Below, piece by piece: positions 52,307 to 63,744 of a stretch of 64,000 bases of DNA. The translations under genes were made by a program, and so were the position numbers. Source of the DNA: Afipia sp. GAS231 (lineage in GTDB: Bacteria; Pseudomonadota; Alphaproteobacteria; Rhizobiales; Xanthobacteraceae); NCBI RefSeq assembly GCF_900103365.1, contig NZ_LT629703.1:682001-746000 (forward strand), read 5' to 3'. Numbering within the stretch: position 1 is the stretch's first letter; each line of letters opens with the position of its first letter. A model generated the notes under the pieces. It was not told the origin of the DNA, did no database searches, and saw nothing but the letters and a program-made list of their open reading frames with translations.

Positions 52307-53338
52307 ATGGATCAAGAACCGACCCATGCCTCCACTGCGTCCGCGTCCCGCGCGCTGGCCCATGCGCTCGCCGGCTATCGCGAGCCGAATTCCACGCGCA
52401 GCACCTTCGAGATCGCGATCACGGCGGTGCCGTTCGTCCTGATCTGGGTGCTGATGTGGGCCGGGCTCGCGGAAGGCTACTGGATCTGTCTGGTGCTGGC
52501 GCTGCCGGCCGCGGGTTTTCTGGTGCGTCTGTTCATGATCCAGCACGATTGCGGCCACGGCTCGTTCTTCCGCCATCGCATGGCGAACGATTGGGTCGGC
52601 CGAGTCATCGGCGTGCTGACCTTGACGCCGTACGACGTCTGGCGGCGCGCCCACACTTTGCACCACGCAGGTGCCGGCAATCTCGACCGCCGCGGCATCG
52701 GCGACATCGATACCCTCACCGTGTCGGAATATCGCGCGCTCTCCCGGCGGGGCCGGATGCTCTACCGCCTGTACCGGCATCCGGTGGTGATGTTCGGTCT
52801 CGGTCCGGCCTATGTGTTCATCCTGCAGCAGCGATTGCCGACCGGCGGCATGCGCGCCAGTTGGCAGGCCTGGCTCAGCGCGATGGCGACGAACGCCGCG
52901 ATCGCGGTGCTGGTGGCCGCCATGATCTGGCTGGTCGGCATAAGCCTATTCCTGCTGGTGCAGTTGCCGATCACGCTGCTCGCCGCCTCGATCGGCGTCT
53001 GGCTGTTCTACGTCCAGCACCAGTTCGAGGATACGTTCTGGGAGCGCGGCGAGAGCTGGAACGTTCACGAAGCGGGCCTGCACGGCAGCTCGCATTATGA
53101 CCTGCCCGGCGTGCTGCGCTGGTTCACCGCCAATATCGGCGTGCACCACGTCCACCATCTGTGCAGCCGCATTCCCTATTATCGGCTGCCGCAGGTGTTG
53201 CGCGATCATCCGCAGCTCGTCGAGCTCGGCCGGCTCACCCTGCTGCGAAGCCTCGGCTGCGTGCGCCAGGTGCTGTGGGACGAACGGCAGCGCAAGCTGA
53301 TCTCGTTCCGCGAGATGCGCGCTCTGCCGACCGGCTAG
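52307..53338 (+). CDS. Membrane fatty-acid desaturase
   Basis: The ATG at 52307 has AGGTGA upstream and gives 343 residues. The three His boxes of diiron desaturases are present: HDCGHGSFF, HTLHHA and HHVHH, with membrane helices before and between them. The sequence resembles omega-6/delta-12-type (DesA-like) acyl-lipid desaturases. It would use O2 and electrons to introduce a double bond into membrane lipids. Two upstream palindromes probably control it. Confidence 0.88.
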   Translation: MDQEPTHASTASASRALAHALAGYREPNSTRSTFEIAITAVPFVLIWVLMWAGLAEGYWICLVLALPAAGFLVRLFMIQHDCGHGSFFRHRMANDWVGRVIGVLTLTPYDVWRRAHTLHHAGAGNLDRRGIGDIDTLTVSEYRALSRRGRMLYRLYRHPVVMFGLGPAYVFILQQRLPTGGMRASWQAWLSAMATNAAIAVLVAAMIWLVGISLFLLVQLPITLLAASIGVWLFYVQHQFEDTFWERGESWNVHEAGLHGSSHYDLPGVLRWFTANIGVHHVHHLCSRIPYYRLPQVLRDHPQLVELGRLTLLRSLGCVRQVLWDERQRKLISFREMRALPTG

Positions 53339-53752
53339 CGACCTCGGCCATATCAACGACGGCCGCCGCTCGTGCGCAGCATGCGCGCGAACGGAATCAT
53401 CCGCTCGCCCGCGCATACGTCATGTCACCGATCCCGCCTGATCCCGGCGGAATCGCGAATCAGTGTCCTGTTAATCAGCGACCGACAAGGCCAGAAAACT
53501 TAACGCTCCCAATAACGCGACCCACACCAGGAATAGGTCCACCTGCATCAATGTTCTCCCGATTTCTGGTGAACAGCTTTGCATAAAGCGGGCCAACCCC
53601 GATGGCGCGACGAACCGCCGCTTTGCGAGCGTTTCGGCCGACGGATCAGGCAGCCGTGACTGGCATTTTATCAGTCCCCGCCTATGTTCTGACCACGCTC
53701 TGCGAACGCGGAGCCGGCGGAAATCACCGCCTCACTGGGGGAGGACATCGGC
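53339..53752. other. Gap containing one small membrane-peptide gene
   Basis: Apart from the 25-residue frame at 53471-53548 (minus strand) I see no gene or repeat here. Confidence 0.45.
53471..53548 (-). CDS. Candidate 25-residue single-span membrane peptide
   Basis: The ATG at 53548 follows CGGGAGAACATTG, a good ribosome site. The 25-residue product MQVDLFLVWVALLGALSFLA then LSVAD stop is one hydrophobic helix with an acidic C terminus. It is too short to be found by length filters. It resembles the many small single-span membrane proteins known in bacteria. No homologue is known to me; translation is inferred. Confidence 0.5.
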   Translation of the reverse strand: MQVDLFLVWVALLGALSFLALSVAD

Positions 53753-54043
53753 ATGAAACGGCAACGGCGGCGCGGGCGCGCGACATCACTGGCTTTGGCT
53801 GCTCTGGCAATCGCAACGGTGTCGCTCGCCGGTTCGGCAGAGGCCCAGACCTACGATCCGAACTACCCGGTCTGCCTTCAGGTCTATCAGGGCGGCATGG
53901 CCGACTACTACTTCGAATGCGCCTACACATCGATACCCCAGTGCCAGGCATCAGCCTCCGGCCGCGCGGCGCAGTGCGTGGTCAATCCGTATTACGGCAA
54001 GGGCAAGGTCGCGCCGCGCAAGAAGCGGGTGCAGACGTATTGA
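53753..54043 (+). CDS. Exported DUF3551 protein
   Basis: A 96-residue protein with GGGGAGG upstream and a signal peptide (RATSLALAALAIATVSLAGS). The mature part has YPVCLQVYQGG, YYFECAYTSIPQCQASASG and CVVNPYYG, the Cys pattern of DUF3551. Such proteins are abundant in Bradyrhizobium; function unknown. It converges with cbbX. Confidence 0.85.
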   Translation: MKRQRRRGRATSLALAALAIATVSLAGSAEAQTYDPNYPVCLQVYQGGMADYYFECAYTSIPQCQASASGRAAQCVVNPYYGKGKVAPRKKRVQTY

Positions 54044-54058
54044 GAATAGCCGGCGGCA

Positions 54059-54994
54059 CTACCCGCCAGAGCCGCTCGAAAACACCCTGCTCGCCAGCAC
54101 GTCCGACTCCTCCAGCGACATGATGTCTTCAGCCGTCAGCACGCGGTCGAGATCGGCGACGAGGCGGTTGGCCTGACGCAGGCGCATCCGATCCAGCGCG
54201 TTGCGGATCGAGCGGGCGTTGGAGAACAGCGGCTGGCTCTTGCGCAGCGCGATGTAGCGGACGAACGCCGCACGGGCCTCAAGGCTGAATTTGTAGTTCA
54301 TGTCCCCCAGCATCAATTCGGCGATCGCGAGCAACTCATCGTCGGCATAATCGGGGAAATCGATGTGGTGGGCGATGCGCGAGCGGAAGCCGGGATTGCT
54401 GCCGAAGAACTTGTCCATGCGGTCGCCATAGCCGGCGAGGATCACCACCAGGTCCTCGCGTTGCGATTCCATCACCTGCAGCAGGATCTCGATCGCCTCC
54501 TGGCCGTAGTCGCGCTCGTTGTCGGGCCGGTGCAGGTAATAGGCCTCGTCGATGAACAGCACGCCGCCCATCGCCTTCTTCAATATTTCCTTCGTCTTCG
54601 GCGCGGTGTGGCCGATATATTGCCCGACCAGTTCGTCGCGCGTCACCGACACCACCTGGCCACGGCGCACGAAGCCTAATCTGTGCAGGATACTGGCGAT
54701 CCGCAGCGCCACCGTGGTCTTGCCGGTGCCGGGATTGCCGGTGAACGACATGTGCAGCGTCGGCCCGTCAGAGGTCAGCCCCATCCGCTTGCGGATGCGT
54801 TCGATCAGCAGCAGCGAGGCGATCTCGCGGATCCGGGTCTTGACCGGCTTCAAGCCGATCAATTCGCGGTCGAGCTGATCGAGCACCTCGCCGATTCCGA
54901 CCTCATTGAACTCGCGGCGCAGGTCGACCTGCCCGGCCGGCGAAATCTCGCCAGCCTGCAAGGCTGCGACGGACGGGACCGCCGACACGCTCAT
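54059..54994 (-). CDS. cbbX: RuBisCO activase CbbX
   Basis: A 311-residue AAA+ ATPase. Walker A is GNPGTGKTT, Walker B is [12 protein letters not shown], and the sensor Arg lies in [14 protein letters not shown]. CbbX uses ATP and RuBP to remove inhibitory sugar phosphates from red-type RuBisCO. The ATG overlaps the cbbS stop by four bases, so it is translationally coupled. Last gene of the operon. Confidence 0.96.
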   Translation of the reverse strand: MSVSAVPSVAALQAGEISPAGQVDLRREFNEVGIGEVLDQLDRELIGLKPVKTRIREIASLLLIERIRKRMGLTSDGPTLHMSFTGNPGTGKTTVALRIASILHRLGFVRRGQVVSVTRDELVGQYIGHTAPKTKEILKKAMGGVLFIDEAYYLHRPDNERDYGQEAIEILLQVMESQREDLVVILAGYGDRMDKFFGSNPGFRSRIAHHIDFPDYADDELLAIAELMLGDMNYKFSLEARAAFVRYIALRKSQPLFSNARSIRNALDRMRLRQANRLVADLDRVLTAEDIMSLEESDVLASRVFSSGSGG

Positions 54995-55416
54995 TTGCCA
55001 CCGTAACGAACGCCCTCGGGACGGTCGGCCGCGTAGGATTTGGTGGTGTAGCGGATGTTGCGGCCCTCGACCTCATGCCGTTCAAGCCGGAAACCGGGCT
55101 CGTCCTTCGGACGGTTGACGATGAAGGACATCCGCACCGACTCCCAGCCGGGGCTGGAGTCGAATGCCGACATCCGGATGTAGCTGTCGCCATAGACCTT
55201 GCGGCATTCGGCGAGCTCCATCATGACGCCGGCGGCATCGCGCAGGTCGAACATCGGCAGCCCCCACATCTCCCAGAAGGTGTTGCGGGGATGCGGATCG
55301 TCGGTGAATTCGATGTTCACCGCCCAACCCTTGCCGAGACAGTATTGAACCTGCGCCGATATCTGCTGGTCGGTGAGATCGGGCAGGAACGAAAAACAGC
55401 CTTGGGTAACGCGCAT
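54991..55416 (-). CDS. cbbS: RuBisCO small subunit
   Basis: The 141-residue size and C-terminal extension ([20 protein letters not shown]) are those of red-type (form IC/D) small subunits. Conserved [19 protein letters not shown] opens the protein; [14 protein letters not shown] is the central motif. It assembles as L8S8 with CbbL in the cytoplasm or carboxysome-free stroma-like space. It lies 11 bp after cbbL. Confidence 0.97.
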   Translation of the reverse strand: MRVTQGCFSFLPDLTDQQISAQVQYCLGKGWAVNIEFTDDPHPRNTFWEMWGLPMFDLRDAAGVMMELAECRKVYGDSYIRMSAFDSSPGWESVRMSFIVNRPKDEPGFRLERHEVEGRNIRYTTKSYAADRPEGVRYGGK

Positions 55417-55427
55417 GGTCCTGCTCC

Positions 55428-56945
<1,518 letters not shown>

Positions 56946-58031
56946 TCATTCGGCGGCATCGGCCATCGATCCGATCCGGGGATCGAGGCTGCCGCTGCGA
57001 TAACGTTTCGCCATTTCGGCGAGCGGCATGACCTTGATGTCAGCGGCATGGCCGGCGGTTCCGAACTGCTCGAACCGCTCGCGGCAGAGGTCGCGCATCG
57101 CGTCCATCGCCGGTTTGAGGAATTTGCGCGGATCGAATTCGCTCCTGCTCTGGGTCCCGATCTTCCGGAACGCGGCGGTCATCGCCAGCCGGCAATCGGT
57201 GTCGATGTTGACCTTGCGAACGCCGTGCCTGATGCCGCGGGCGATCTCCTCGACCGGCACGCCCCATGTCTGCGGCATCTCGCCGCCGAACGCGTTGAAC
57301 ATGTCCTGCAGCGGCTGTGGCACCGAGGACGAGCCGTGCATCACCAGATGGGTGTTCGGCAACCGGCGGTGGATTTCCTCCACCACGTTCATCGCCAGGA
57401 TGTCGCCGTCCGGCTTGCGCGAGAACTTGTAGGCGCCGTGCGAGGTGCCCATCGCGATCGCCAGCGCATCGACTTTGGTGGCGCGGACAAAGTCGACGGC
57501 CTGATCCGGATCAGTCAGGAGCTGGTCGTGGCTGACCTTGCCCTCGACGCCGTGGCCGTCTTCCTGTTCGCCACCGCCGTGTTCGAGCGAGCCGAGCACG
57601 CCGAGTTCGCCCTCCACCGAGGCGCCGATCCAGTGCGCCATCTCGACCACGCGGCGGGTGATGTCGACATTGTAATCATAATCCGCCGCGGTCTTGGCGT
57701 CGGCCTTCAGCGACCCGTCCATCATGACCGATGTAAAGCCGTGCTGGAGCGCGGTGGCGCAGGTCGATTCCTCGTTGCCGTGGTCCTGATGCATGCAGAG
57801 CGGGATCTGCGGATACATCTCCTCCAGCGCGTCGATCATCTTCGCCAGCATGATGTCGTTGGCGTAGGAGCGCGCGCCGCGCGAGGCCTGGAGGATGACG
57901 GGCGCGTCGACCGATGCGGCCGCGTCCATGATCGCCAGCCCCTGCTCCATGTTGTTGATGTTGAACGCCGGCACGCCGTAGCCGTGTTCGGCCGCGTGAT
58001 CCAGCAACTGCCTCAGTGTAATGCGCGCCAT
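56946..58031 (-). CDS. cbbA: Class II fructose-bisphosphate aldolase
   Basis: The ATG at 58031 has GGGAGA upstream and gives 361 residues; an earlier in-frame TTG is unlikely. Zinc ligands are visible in CMHQDHGNE and MHGSSSVP; the catalytic Asp in the first. [15 protein letters not shown] is also diagnostic. It makes fructose- and sedoheptulose-bisphosphate in the Calvin cycle. It lies 29 bp after cbbT. Confidence 0.95.
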   Translation of the reverse strand: MARITLRQLLDHAAEHGYGVPAFNINNMEQGLAIMDAAASVDAPVILQASRGARSYANDIMLAKMIDALEEMYPQIPLCMHQDHGNEESTCATALQHGFTSVMMDGSLKADAKTAADYDYNVDITRRVVEMAHWIGASVEGELGVLGSLEHGGGEQEDGHGVEGKVSHDQLLTDPDQAVDFVRATKVDALAIAMGTSHGAYKFSRKPDGDILAMNVVEEIHRRLPNTHLVMHGSSSVPQPLQDMFNAFGGEMPQTWGVPVEEIARGIRHGVRKVNIDTDCRLAMTAAFRKIGTQSRSEFDPRKFLKPAMDAMRDLCRERFEQFGTAGHAADIKVMPLAEMAKRYRSGSLDPRIGSMADAAE

Positions 58032-58060
58032 AACTGTCTCCCGGTTCTCGGTAGAATTGA

Positions 58061-60097
58061 TCAAACTGCTGCCACCATTCGCGACCGCGCGATGGCTTGC
58101 AGCGCCCTGGTGGCGACCGCCTCGGCAGTGATGCCGAATTTGCGGTACAGCACCTCGGCCGGCGCCGAAGCGCCAAAGCCGGTCATGCCGACGAATTCGC
58201 CGCTATCGCCGAGCCACCGCGCCCACTCGCCTTCGACCGCGGCCTCGACGCCGATCCGCGGCGCGCGTCCCAACACATCGGCCCGATAGTCGCGGGATTG
58301 CCGGCGGAACAATTCGAAGCACGGTGCCGAGACGACGGCAGCACGAACGTTGTCCGCCGCCAGCAGTTTGGCCGCCTGCATCACGATCGCCACTTCAGAG
58401 CCGGTTGCGATCAGCGTGACGTCGCGACCACCCTCCGGCTCGACCACGACATAGGCGCCGAGCGCCACCCGGTTGGTATCGTCGGCGGCGTTACGAAATG
58501 CCGGCAACCCCTGCCGCGACAGGCACAACACCGACGGACCGGCCTTGGCGCGCAACGCGCAATCCCAGGCCTCTGCGGTCTCGATGGCGTCGCCGGGGCG
58601 AAACACCAGCAAGTTCGGGATCGCCCGCAATGCCGCGAGGTGTTCGACCGGCTGATGCGTCGGGCCGTCTTCGCCGAGACCGATGGAATCATGCGTCATC
58701 ACATGGATGACGCGCACGCCCATCAGCGCGGCAAGCCGGATGGCGGGGCGGCTGTAATCGGCAAAGGTGAGGAAGGTGCCGCCATAGGGGATGAAGCCGC
58801 CATGCAGCGCGATGCCGTTCATTGCCGCCGCCATCGCGTGCTCGCGGACGCCGTAATGGACATAGTTCCCCGCGAACGCGCTCGAACCGACCGACCGATG
58901 CGTCTTCGCCTTGGTCAGATTCGAGTGCGTGAGATCCGCCGAGCCGCCGAGCAGGTTCGGCAACGCCTCGGCGATGGTGTCGATCACGAGTTGGGATGCC
59001 TGCCGTGTCGCGATATTAGGCTGATCGCTGCCGAAGCGGCTGCGGATCCGCGCCATCGCATCGGTATAGCCGCAGGGCAGATTCCGGTTCAGCGCATCGT
59101 GAAACGCCGAACGTTCTCCCGATTGCGGCCGCCGGGTGCGCTCGATCCAGGCCCGGCGCGCCTCATGCCCGCGGCTGCCAGCCTCGCGCCAGGCATCGCG
59201 CACGGCATGGGGCACCTCGAACGGCGCGTGCGGCCAGCTCAGGGCGTCGCGGGCTTTTTCGATTTCGTCGGCACCGAGCGGCGCGCCATGCGCTTTCTCG
59301 GTGCCCTGGCGGTTCGGCGCGCCAAATCCGATCACCGTGCGGCAGGCGATCAGCGACGGCCGATCGCTGTGACGTGCCTGCTCGATCGCAGCAGCGACAG
59401 CAGCGGGATCATGGCCGTCGATCCGGGAGGCCGACCAGCCGGACGCCCTGAAGCGCAGAAGCTGGTCGTCCGAGCACGACAGCGACGTCGCGCCGTCGAT
59501 CGAGATTTCGTTATCGTCGAACAATACGATCAGCCGGTTGAGCCTGAGGTGCCCCGCGAGCGAGATCGCCTCGTGGCTAAGGCCTTCCATCAGGCAGCCG
59601 TCGCCGGCGATGACGTAGGTGAAGTGGTCGACAAAATCACCGCCGAAGCGCGCATGCATCAGCCGTTCGGCCAGCGCCATACCGACGGCGGTGGCGATGC
59701 CCTGCCCCAGTGGCCCGGTCGTGGTCTCGACGCCCGCTGTGTAACCGTATTCGGGATGGCCCGGGGTTTTGGATCCCCACTGCCGGAATGCCTTGAGTTC
59801 GTCCAGCGTCACGCCTTCGTAACCGGTCAGATGCAGCAGCGCGTAAAGCAACATCGAGCCATGGCCGGCCGACAGCACGAACCGGTCGCGGTCGGGCCAG
59901 GCGGGATCTGCCGGATCGAATTTGAGAAAACGCGTGAACAGCACGGTGGCGACATCGGCCATGCCCATCGGCATGCCCGGATGGCCGGATTTTGCTTTCT
60001 CGACGGCGTCGATCGCGAGAAAGCGGATCGCATTGGCCATTTCGGCATGCGAAACTTCGGGACGGCCGGCAATACTGGCGAAAACTGGAGCGTTCAT
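58061..60097 (-). CDS. cbbT: Transketolase
   Basis: A 678-residue transketolase. The N-terminal [23 protein letters not shown] motif [13 protein letters not shown] and the second-domain [16 protein letters not shown] are all intact. It exchanges two-carbon units between sugar phosphates to regenerate RuBP. The ATG overlaps the cbbP stop by four bases. Confidence 0.97.
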   Translation of the reverse strand: MNAPVFASIAGRPEVSHAEMANAIRFLAIDAVEKAKSGHPGMPMGMADVATVLFTRFLKFDPADPAWPDRDRFVLSAGHGSMLLYALLHLTGYEGVTLDELKAFRQWGSKTPGHPEYGYTAGVETTTGPLGQGIATAVGMALAERLMHARFGGDFVDHFTYVIAGDGCLMEGLSHEAISLAGHLRLNRLIVLFDDNEISIDGATSLSCSDDQLLRFRASGWSASRIDGHDPAAVAAAIEQARHSDRPSLIACRTVIGFGAPNRQGTEKAHGAPLGADEIEKARDALSWPHAPFEVPHAVRDAWREAGSRGHEARRAWIERTRRPQSGERSAFHDALNRNLPCGYTDAMARIRSRFGSDQPNIATRQASQLVIDTIAEALPNLLGGSADLTHSNLTKAKTHRSVGSSAFAGNYVHYGVREHAMAAAMNGIALHGGFIPYGGTFLTFADYSRPAIRLAALMGVRVIHVMTHDSIGLGEDGPTHQPVEHLAALRAIPNLLVFRPGDAIETAEAWDCALRAKAGPSVLCLSRQGLPAFRNAADDTNRVALGAYVVVEPEGGRDVTLIATGSEVAIVMQAAKLLAADNVRAAVVSAPCFELFRRQSRDYRADVLGRAPRIGVEAAVEGEWARWLGDSGEFVGMTGFGASAPAEVLYRKFGITAEAVATRALQAIARSRMVAAV

Positions 60098-60969
60098 ACT
60101 GTGCGCCTCTTGCGTTCCATGAGTTGCAGAATCAGCGGGGTGAGGATGAGCTGCATCGCGAGATCCAGCTTCGCGCCGTGGATCACGATCGAATTGGCCC
60201 GCGACATGAAGCTGTTCGGGATCATCGACAGCAGGTAGGGAAAATCGATGCCGCGCGGATTTTTGAGCCGGATCACCACCATCGATTCATCCGGCGTCGG
60301 GATCCAGCGCGCGATGAAGGGATTCGAAGTATCGACCGTCGGCACGCGCTGGAAGTTGATGTCGGTCTCGGCGAATTGCGGACAGATGTAGTTCACGTAA
60401 TCAGGCATCCGCCGCAGAATGGTGTCGGTCACGGCCTCCTGGGTGTAGCCGCGATCCCGGCGGTCGCGATGCAGCTTCTGGATCCATTCCAGATTGATGA
60501 CAGGAACGACGCCGATCTTCAGATCAGCGTATTGCGCGATATTGACCTTGTCGGTCACGACGGCGCCGTGCAGGCCTTCGTAGAACAGCAGGTCGGATTT
60601 TTCCGGCAGCGGACCCCACTCGGTGAAGGTGCCGGGGGCCGCGCCGTATAGTTTGGCTTCGTCCTCGTCGTGAACGTAATGACGCGTGGTGCCGGTGCCG
60701 GACTCGCCGTAGTCGCGGAAGGTTTTCTCCAGCTCCTCGAACAGGTTGGTTTCCGGGCTGAAGTGGCTGAAGGTCTTGTTGCCCTTCTCGCCCTCCTCCT
60801 GCATCCTGGTGCGCATCTCGACGCGGTTGTAGCGATGGAAGGCGTCTCCCTCGATATAGGCGGCGGCAACCTTCTCGCGGCGAAAGATGTTTTCAAAAGT
60901 CCTCTTCACCGACGTGGTGCCGGCGCCGGAAGATCCGGTGATCGATATGATGGGATAGCTGCGCGACAT
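60094..60969 (-). CDS. cbbP: Phosphoribulokinase
   Basis: The ATG at 60969 gives 291 residues. The P-loop is [15 protein letters not shown] and [11 protein letters not shown] carries the catalytic Asp. The size and P-loop are those of class I (proteobacterial, octameric) enzymes, which are activated by NADH. It phosphorylates ribulose 5-phosphate to RuBP. It begins 16 bp after cbbF. Confidence 0.96.
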   Translation of the reverse strand: MSRSYPIISITGSSGAGTTSVKRTFENIFRREKVAAAYIEGDAFHRYNRVEMRTRMQEEGEKGNKTFSHFSPETNLFEELEKTFRDYGESGTGTTRHYVHDEDEAKLYGAAPGTFTEWGPLPEKSDLLFYEGLHGAVVTDKVNIAQYADLKIGVVPVINLEWIQKLHRDRRDRGYTQEAVTDTILRRMPDYVNYICPQFAETDINFQRVPTVDTSNPFIARWIPTPDESMVVIRLKNPRGIDFPYLLSMIPNSFMSRANSIVIHGAKLDLAMQLILTPLILQLMERKRRTV

Positions 60970-60985
60970 CGGCTCTGCCCCCGGC

Positions 60986-62023
60986 TCAGCGAAACAGGCC
61001 GCGCCGCGCAAACAGCGGCGCGTCGCTATTGTCGAACATCGGCTCGATGCCTTCGTGAATGGTGGCGACGTCGCGAACGCCGCGGATCGAACCCATGATC
61101 AGCGGCACGCGCTGGTGCGGCGTTCGTGCCGAGAGTTCGAGGATGCGGCGGCGGCCGGTGGTCGCGGAACCTCCCGCCCACTCCATCACCAGCGCCATCG
61201 GATGCGCTTCGTACAAAAGACGTAAGCGCCCTTCGCGGTATCCGGGGCGCGCATCGGCGGGATAAAGGAACACGCCGCCGCGGACCAGAATGCGAAGCGA
61301 CTCCGCGACCAGCGAGCCGATCCAGCGCATGTTGAAATCGGCACCGCCGTCGCCGCTGGTGCCGGCGAGGCATTCGTCGATATAGGTCCGCACCGGTCCG
61401 TGCCAGTGCCGCCGATTTGACGCGTTGATGGCGAACTCCGGCGTATTGGGCGCAATCCTGACGCCTTGGGCGATCAGCAGGAATTCACGCACGCGGCGGT
61501 CGAGAATGAAGATATCGACGCGCTTGTCATGCGCCAGCACCAGCGTGGTCTGGGGACCGTAGACCACGAAGCCGGCGGCGCATTGCGCCGTGCCGGGCTC
61601 GAAGAAGGTGGAAACCACATCGTTGCCGCGCGGACGGATCGAGAAGATGGTGCCGACCGAGATGTTGTTCTCGAGATTGGCGGAGCCATCGAGCGGATCG
61701 ATCGCAACACACAGCGGCGCGGCGGCATCGAGGATTTCGGGCAATTCCGCCTCTTCGGACAGAATGGCGGCGACGGGGGTTGCGCCAAGCGCGCGGCGCA
61801 TCATCCGGTCGGCAGCAAGATCGATATCCTTTTGCGCATCGCCGTCGGAGTTCACACCGCTGAGCCGGCCGGTGATGCCGGCCAAAGGACCATCGGCAAT
61901 GAGGTCGGCAAGGTCGATCGAGGCTGTGGCGATGCCCTCGATCACGGCAGCGATCGCGGCACCGTCAGGCGTCTCCGCCCCCGGGCGATCGAGATGCGAA
62001 CGCAATGTCACGCGTTCATCCAT
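60986..62023 (-). CDS. cbbF: Fructose-1,6-/sedoheptulose-1,7-bisphosphatase
   Basis: A 345-residue class I FBPase, the first gene of the operon. Metal-binding DPLDGSANLENNISVGTIFS is recognisable, as are LYEAHPMALVMEWAGG and GRRRILEL. It dephosphorylates fructose- and usually sedoheptulose-bisphosphate in this pathway. Divergent from cbbR; the gap contains a LysR-type site. Confidence 0.96.
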   Translation of the reverse strand: MDERVTLRSHLDRPGAETPDGAAIAAVIEGIATASIDLADLIADGPLAGITGRLSGVNSDGDAQKDIDLAADRMMRRALGATPVAAILSEEAELPEILDAAAPLCVAIDPLDGSANLENNISVGTIFSIRPRGNDVVSTFFEPGTAQCAAGFVVYGPQTTLVLAHDKRVDIFILDRRVREFLLIAQGVRIAPNTPEFAINASNRRHWHGPVRTYIDECLAGTSGDGGADFNMRWIGSLVAESLRILVRGGVFLYPADARPGYREGRLRLLYEAHPMALVMEWAGGSATTGRRRILELSARTPHQRVPLIMGSIRGVRDVATIHEGIEPMFDNSDAPLFARRGLFR

Positions 62024-62133
62024 GGCCGTTCCCCTGTCAGCGCCCTCTGCGGGGCCATTTCAATGCGGCGTGCCGTCCGGCCGTCCGCCCACCAACAACA
62101 ACCCAGTTTGCCAAATTAGTGAAATTTTCTTAT

Positions 62134-62150
62134 CTTTGGCCGTTGCAAAG
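62134..62150. promoter_or_regulatory. Likely CbbR-binding site
   Basis: CTTTGGCCGTTGCAAAG has perfect 5-bp arms with a T-N11-A core, the LysR-type consensus, in the cbbF-cbbR gap. CbbR is the usual regulator at this position. Additional AT-rich sequence (ATTAGTGAAATTTTC) upstream may hold a second half-site. Confidence 0.6.
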
Positions 62151-62173
62151 TTTTCCTTATAGAGGTGCCGACG

Positions 62174-63145
62174 ATGGCGAGCCGGTTTATGCGGGAATTG
62201 ACCCTTCGCCAGTTGCGCGCGCTGGCCGCCGTTCACCGCGATCGCTCGGTGACGGCCGCAGCCAGGAAACTGAATCTGACGCAGCCCGCGGTGACGCTGC
62301 AGATTCGCAATCTGCAGGCGCTGGCGGGACTGCCGCTGATTCAGCGCACCAGTGACGGCATGCTGCTGACCGACGCCGGGCGCGAGGTGCTCGCCCTCAC
62401 CGAGCGCATCGAAGCCGCGATCGCGGATTGCGAAACCTCGCTGGAAATGATGGCGGGCAAGACCGCGGGCAAGATCTCGATCGGCGCCGTCAGCACCTCG
62501 AAATATTTCGTGCCGTTCATGATCTCAGGCTTTTCGAAGCTCTATCCGAAGGTCGACGTCTCGCTCTTCATCGGCAACCGCCAGGAGATCGGCAACGCGC
62601 TGCGCGGTTACGATCTCGACTTCGCGATCATGGGCCGCCCGCCCGCCGACATCGAGATGGATGTCCGACTGATCGGCGACCATCCCCATGTCATCATCGC
62701 ACCGACCAGCCACCGGCTGGCGCGAAAATCCCGCCTCGCTTTGAGCGATCTCGCCGATGAGACGTTTCTGCTGCGCGAACCCGGCTCGGGCACCCGCGGC
62801 CTGATGGAACAACTGTTCGAGACCGCGCGCGTCCGTCCGAACCTCGGCATGGCGATGAGCAGTAACGAAACCATCAAGCAGGCGGTGATCGCCGGCCTCG
62901 GCATTGCTTTCATCTCCGCGCACACGGTGGCGACCGAACTCGACGAACGCCGGCTGGTGACGCTGGACGTGGCCGGCCTTCCGGTGGTCAGGCAATGGTT
63001 CGTGCTGTCGCGCAAGGACAAGGTCCTGCTGCCGCCGGCGCGTGCAATGCTGGAGTTTTTGGCCGCGCGCGGTTCGCAGTTCCTGCCGAGGACCCATGGC
63101 CGGGTGCGGATCACCCGGACCTCGGTGCGGGGCCGGCGAGGGTGA
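62174..63145 (+). CDS. cbbR: LysR-family regulator CbbR
   Basis: The ATG at 62174 has AGAGG eight bases upstream; a GTG at 62165 is the alternative. Length is about 323 residues. The N-terminal helix-turn-helix (SVTAAARKLNLTQPAVTLQI) and the C-terminal periplasmic-binding-like domain (GKISIGAVSTSKYFVPFMI) are typical. CbbR activates the divergent cbb operon in response to RuBP/NADPH-type signals; divergence and context support this name. Confidence 0.95.
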   Translation: MASRFMRELTLRQLRALAAVHRDRSVTAAARKLNLTQPAVTLQIRNLQALAGLPLIQRTSDGMLLTDAGREVLALTERIEAAIADCETSLEMMAGKTAGKISIGAVSTSKYFVPFMISGFSKLYPKVDVSLFIGNRQEIGNALRGYDLDFAIMGRPPADIEMDVRLIGDHPHVIIAPTSHRLARKSRLALSDLADETFLLREPGSGTRGLMEQLFETARVRPNLGMAMSSNETIKQAVIAGLGIAFISAHTVATELDERRLVTLDVAGLPVVRQWFVLSRKDKVLLPPARAMLEFLAARGSQFLPRTHGRVRITRTSVRGRRG

Positions 63146-63235
63146 GAGCGGTCCTCTTGTTCGTCGCGACAAGCGCCTGAGATCCGGCGGCCGGAGCATC
63201 TCGCCCGACTCACAATCGGCCTGCGGATTGCAGGG

Positions 63236-63565
63236 CTACCGGAGTGGCCTCGCTTTCTTGCCGACAAGCTGAACGCCTCGGCGCCAAACGGTCCGGATCA
63301 GGCGCTGCGCCTTGCCGGTGTCCCTAATCGCTTTGCGCACCGCGTTGATGTGGCTGGTCAGTGTCGACTCGGAGACGATCCGTCCGCCCCACACGGAGTG
63401 CAGGAGATCGTCCCTCGTCACCACCTGCTCCCGGTTCTGGACGAGATAAAGCAGGAAATCGAACACCTTCGGCCCGATCGCGATCGGTTCAGGGCCTCGT
63501 TGAGCTCTCGCCGGCCGGCGTCGAGGGAATAATTCTCGAATTAAAAAGCCACTCCGCTTGGACAA
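63236..63565 (-). pseudogene. Decayed OmpR/CadC-type winged-helix regulator
   Basis: A 109-residue frame encodes a nearly complete winged helix (GPKVFDFLLYLVQNREQVVT, LTSHINAVRKAI, RLIRTVWRRGVQLVG) but nothing after it. The expected N-terminal strands (FENYSLDAGRREL) lie in a neighbouring frame, behind a stop codon, so the start has been lost to a frameshift. The usual C-terminal effector domain is absent. It is a remnant of a larger regulator. Confidence 0.6.
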
Positions 63566-63744
63566 GAAGCCAAGGAAGATTCAACCACAATTCAGCATGG
63601 CTGCAAGGCTTTCCGGGCCGAATTGCCGCACCGTGGCGGCGCTCTCAGGAGCAACGCTACCGGGCTCGACCATTCCAGATCATCACCACTGATGGGGAGC
63701 TTGCTCCTCATCGCGATGCATCGCCCCAACGCGAGGAGAAATCC

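Noticed and set aside
58032..58064. TTG start for cbbA overlapping cbbT
   Set aside because: The ATG at 58031 has a clear ribosome site and gives the normal N terminus MARITLRQ.
58097..60238. 713-residue plus-strand frame over cbbT
   Set aside because: Antisense shadow of transketolase, Arg/Gly/Ala-rich with no motifs.
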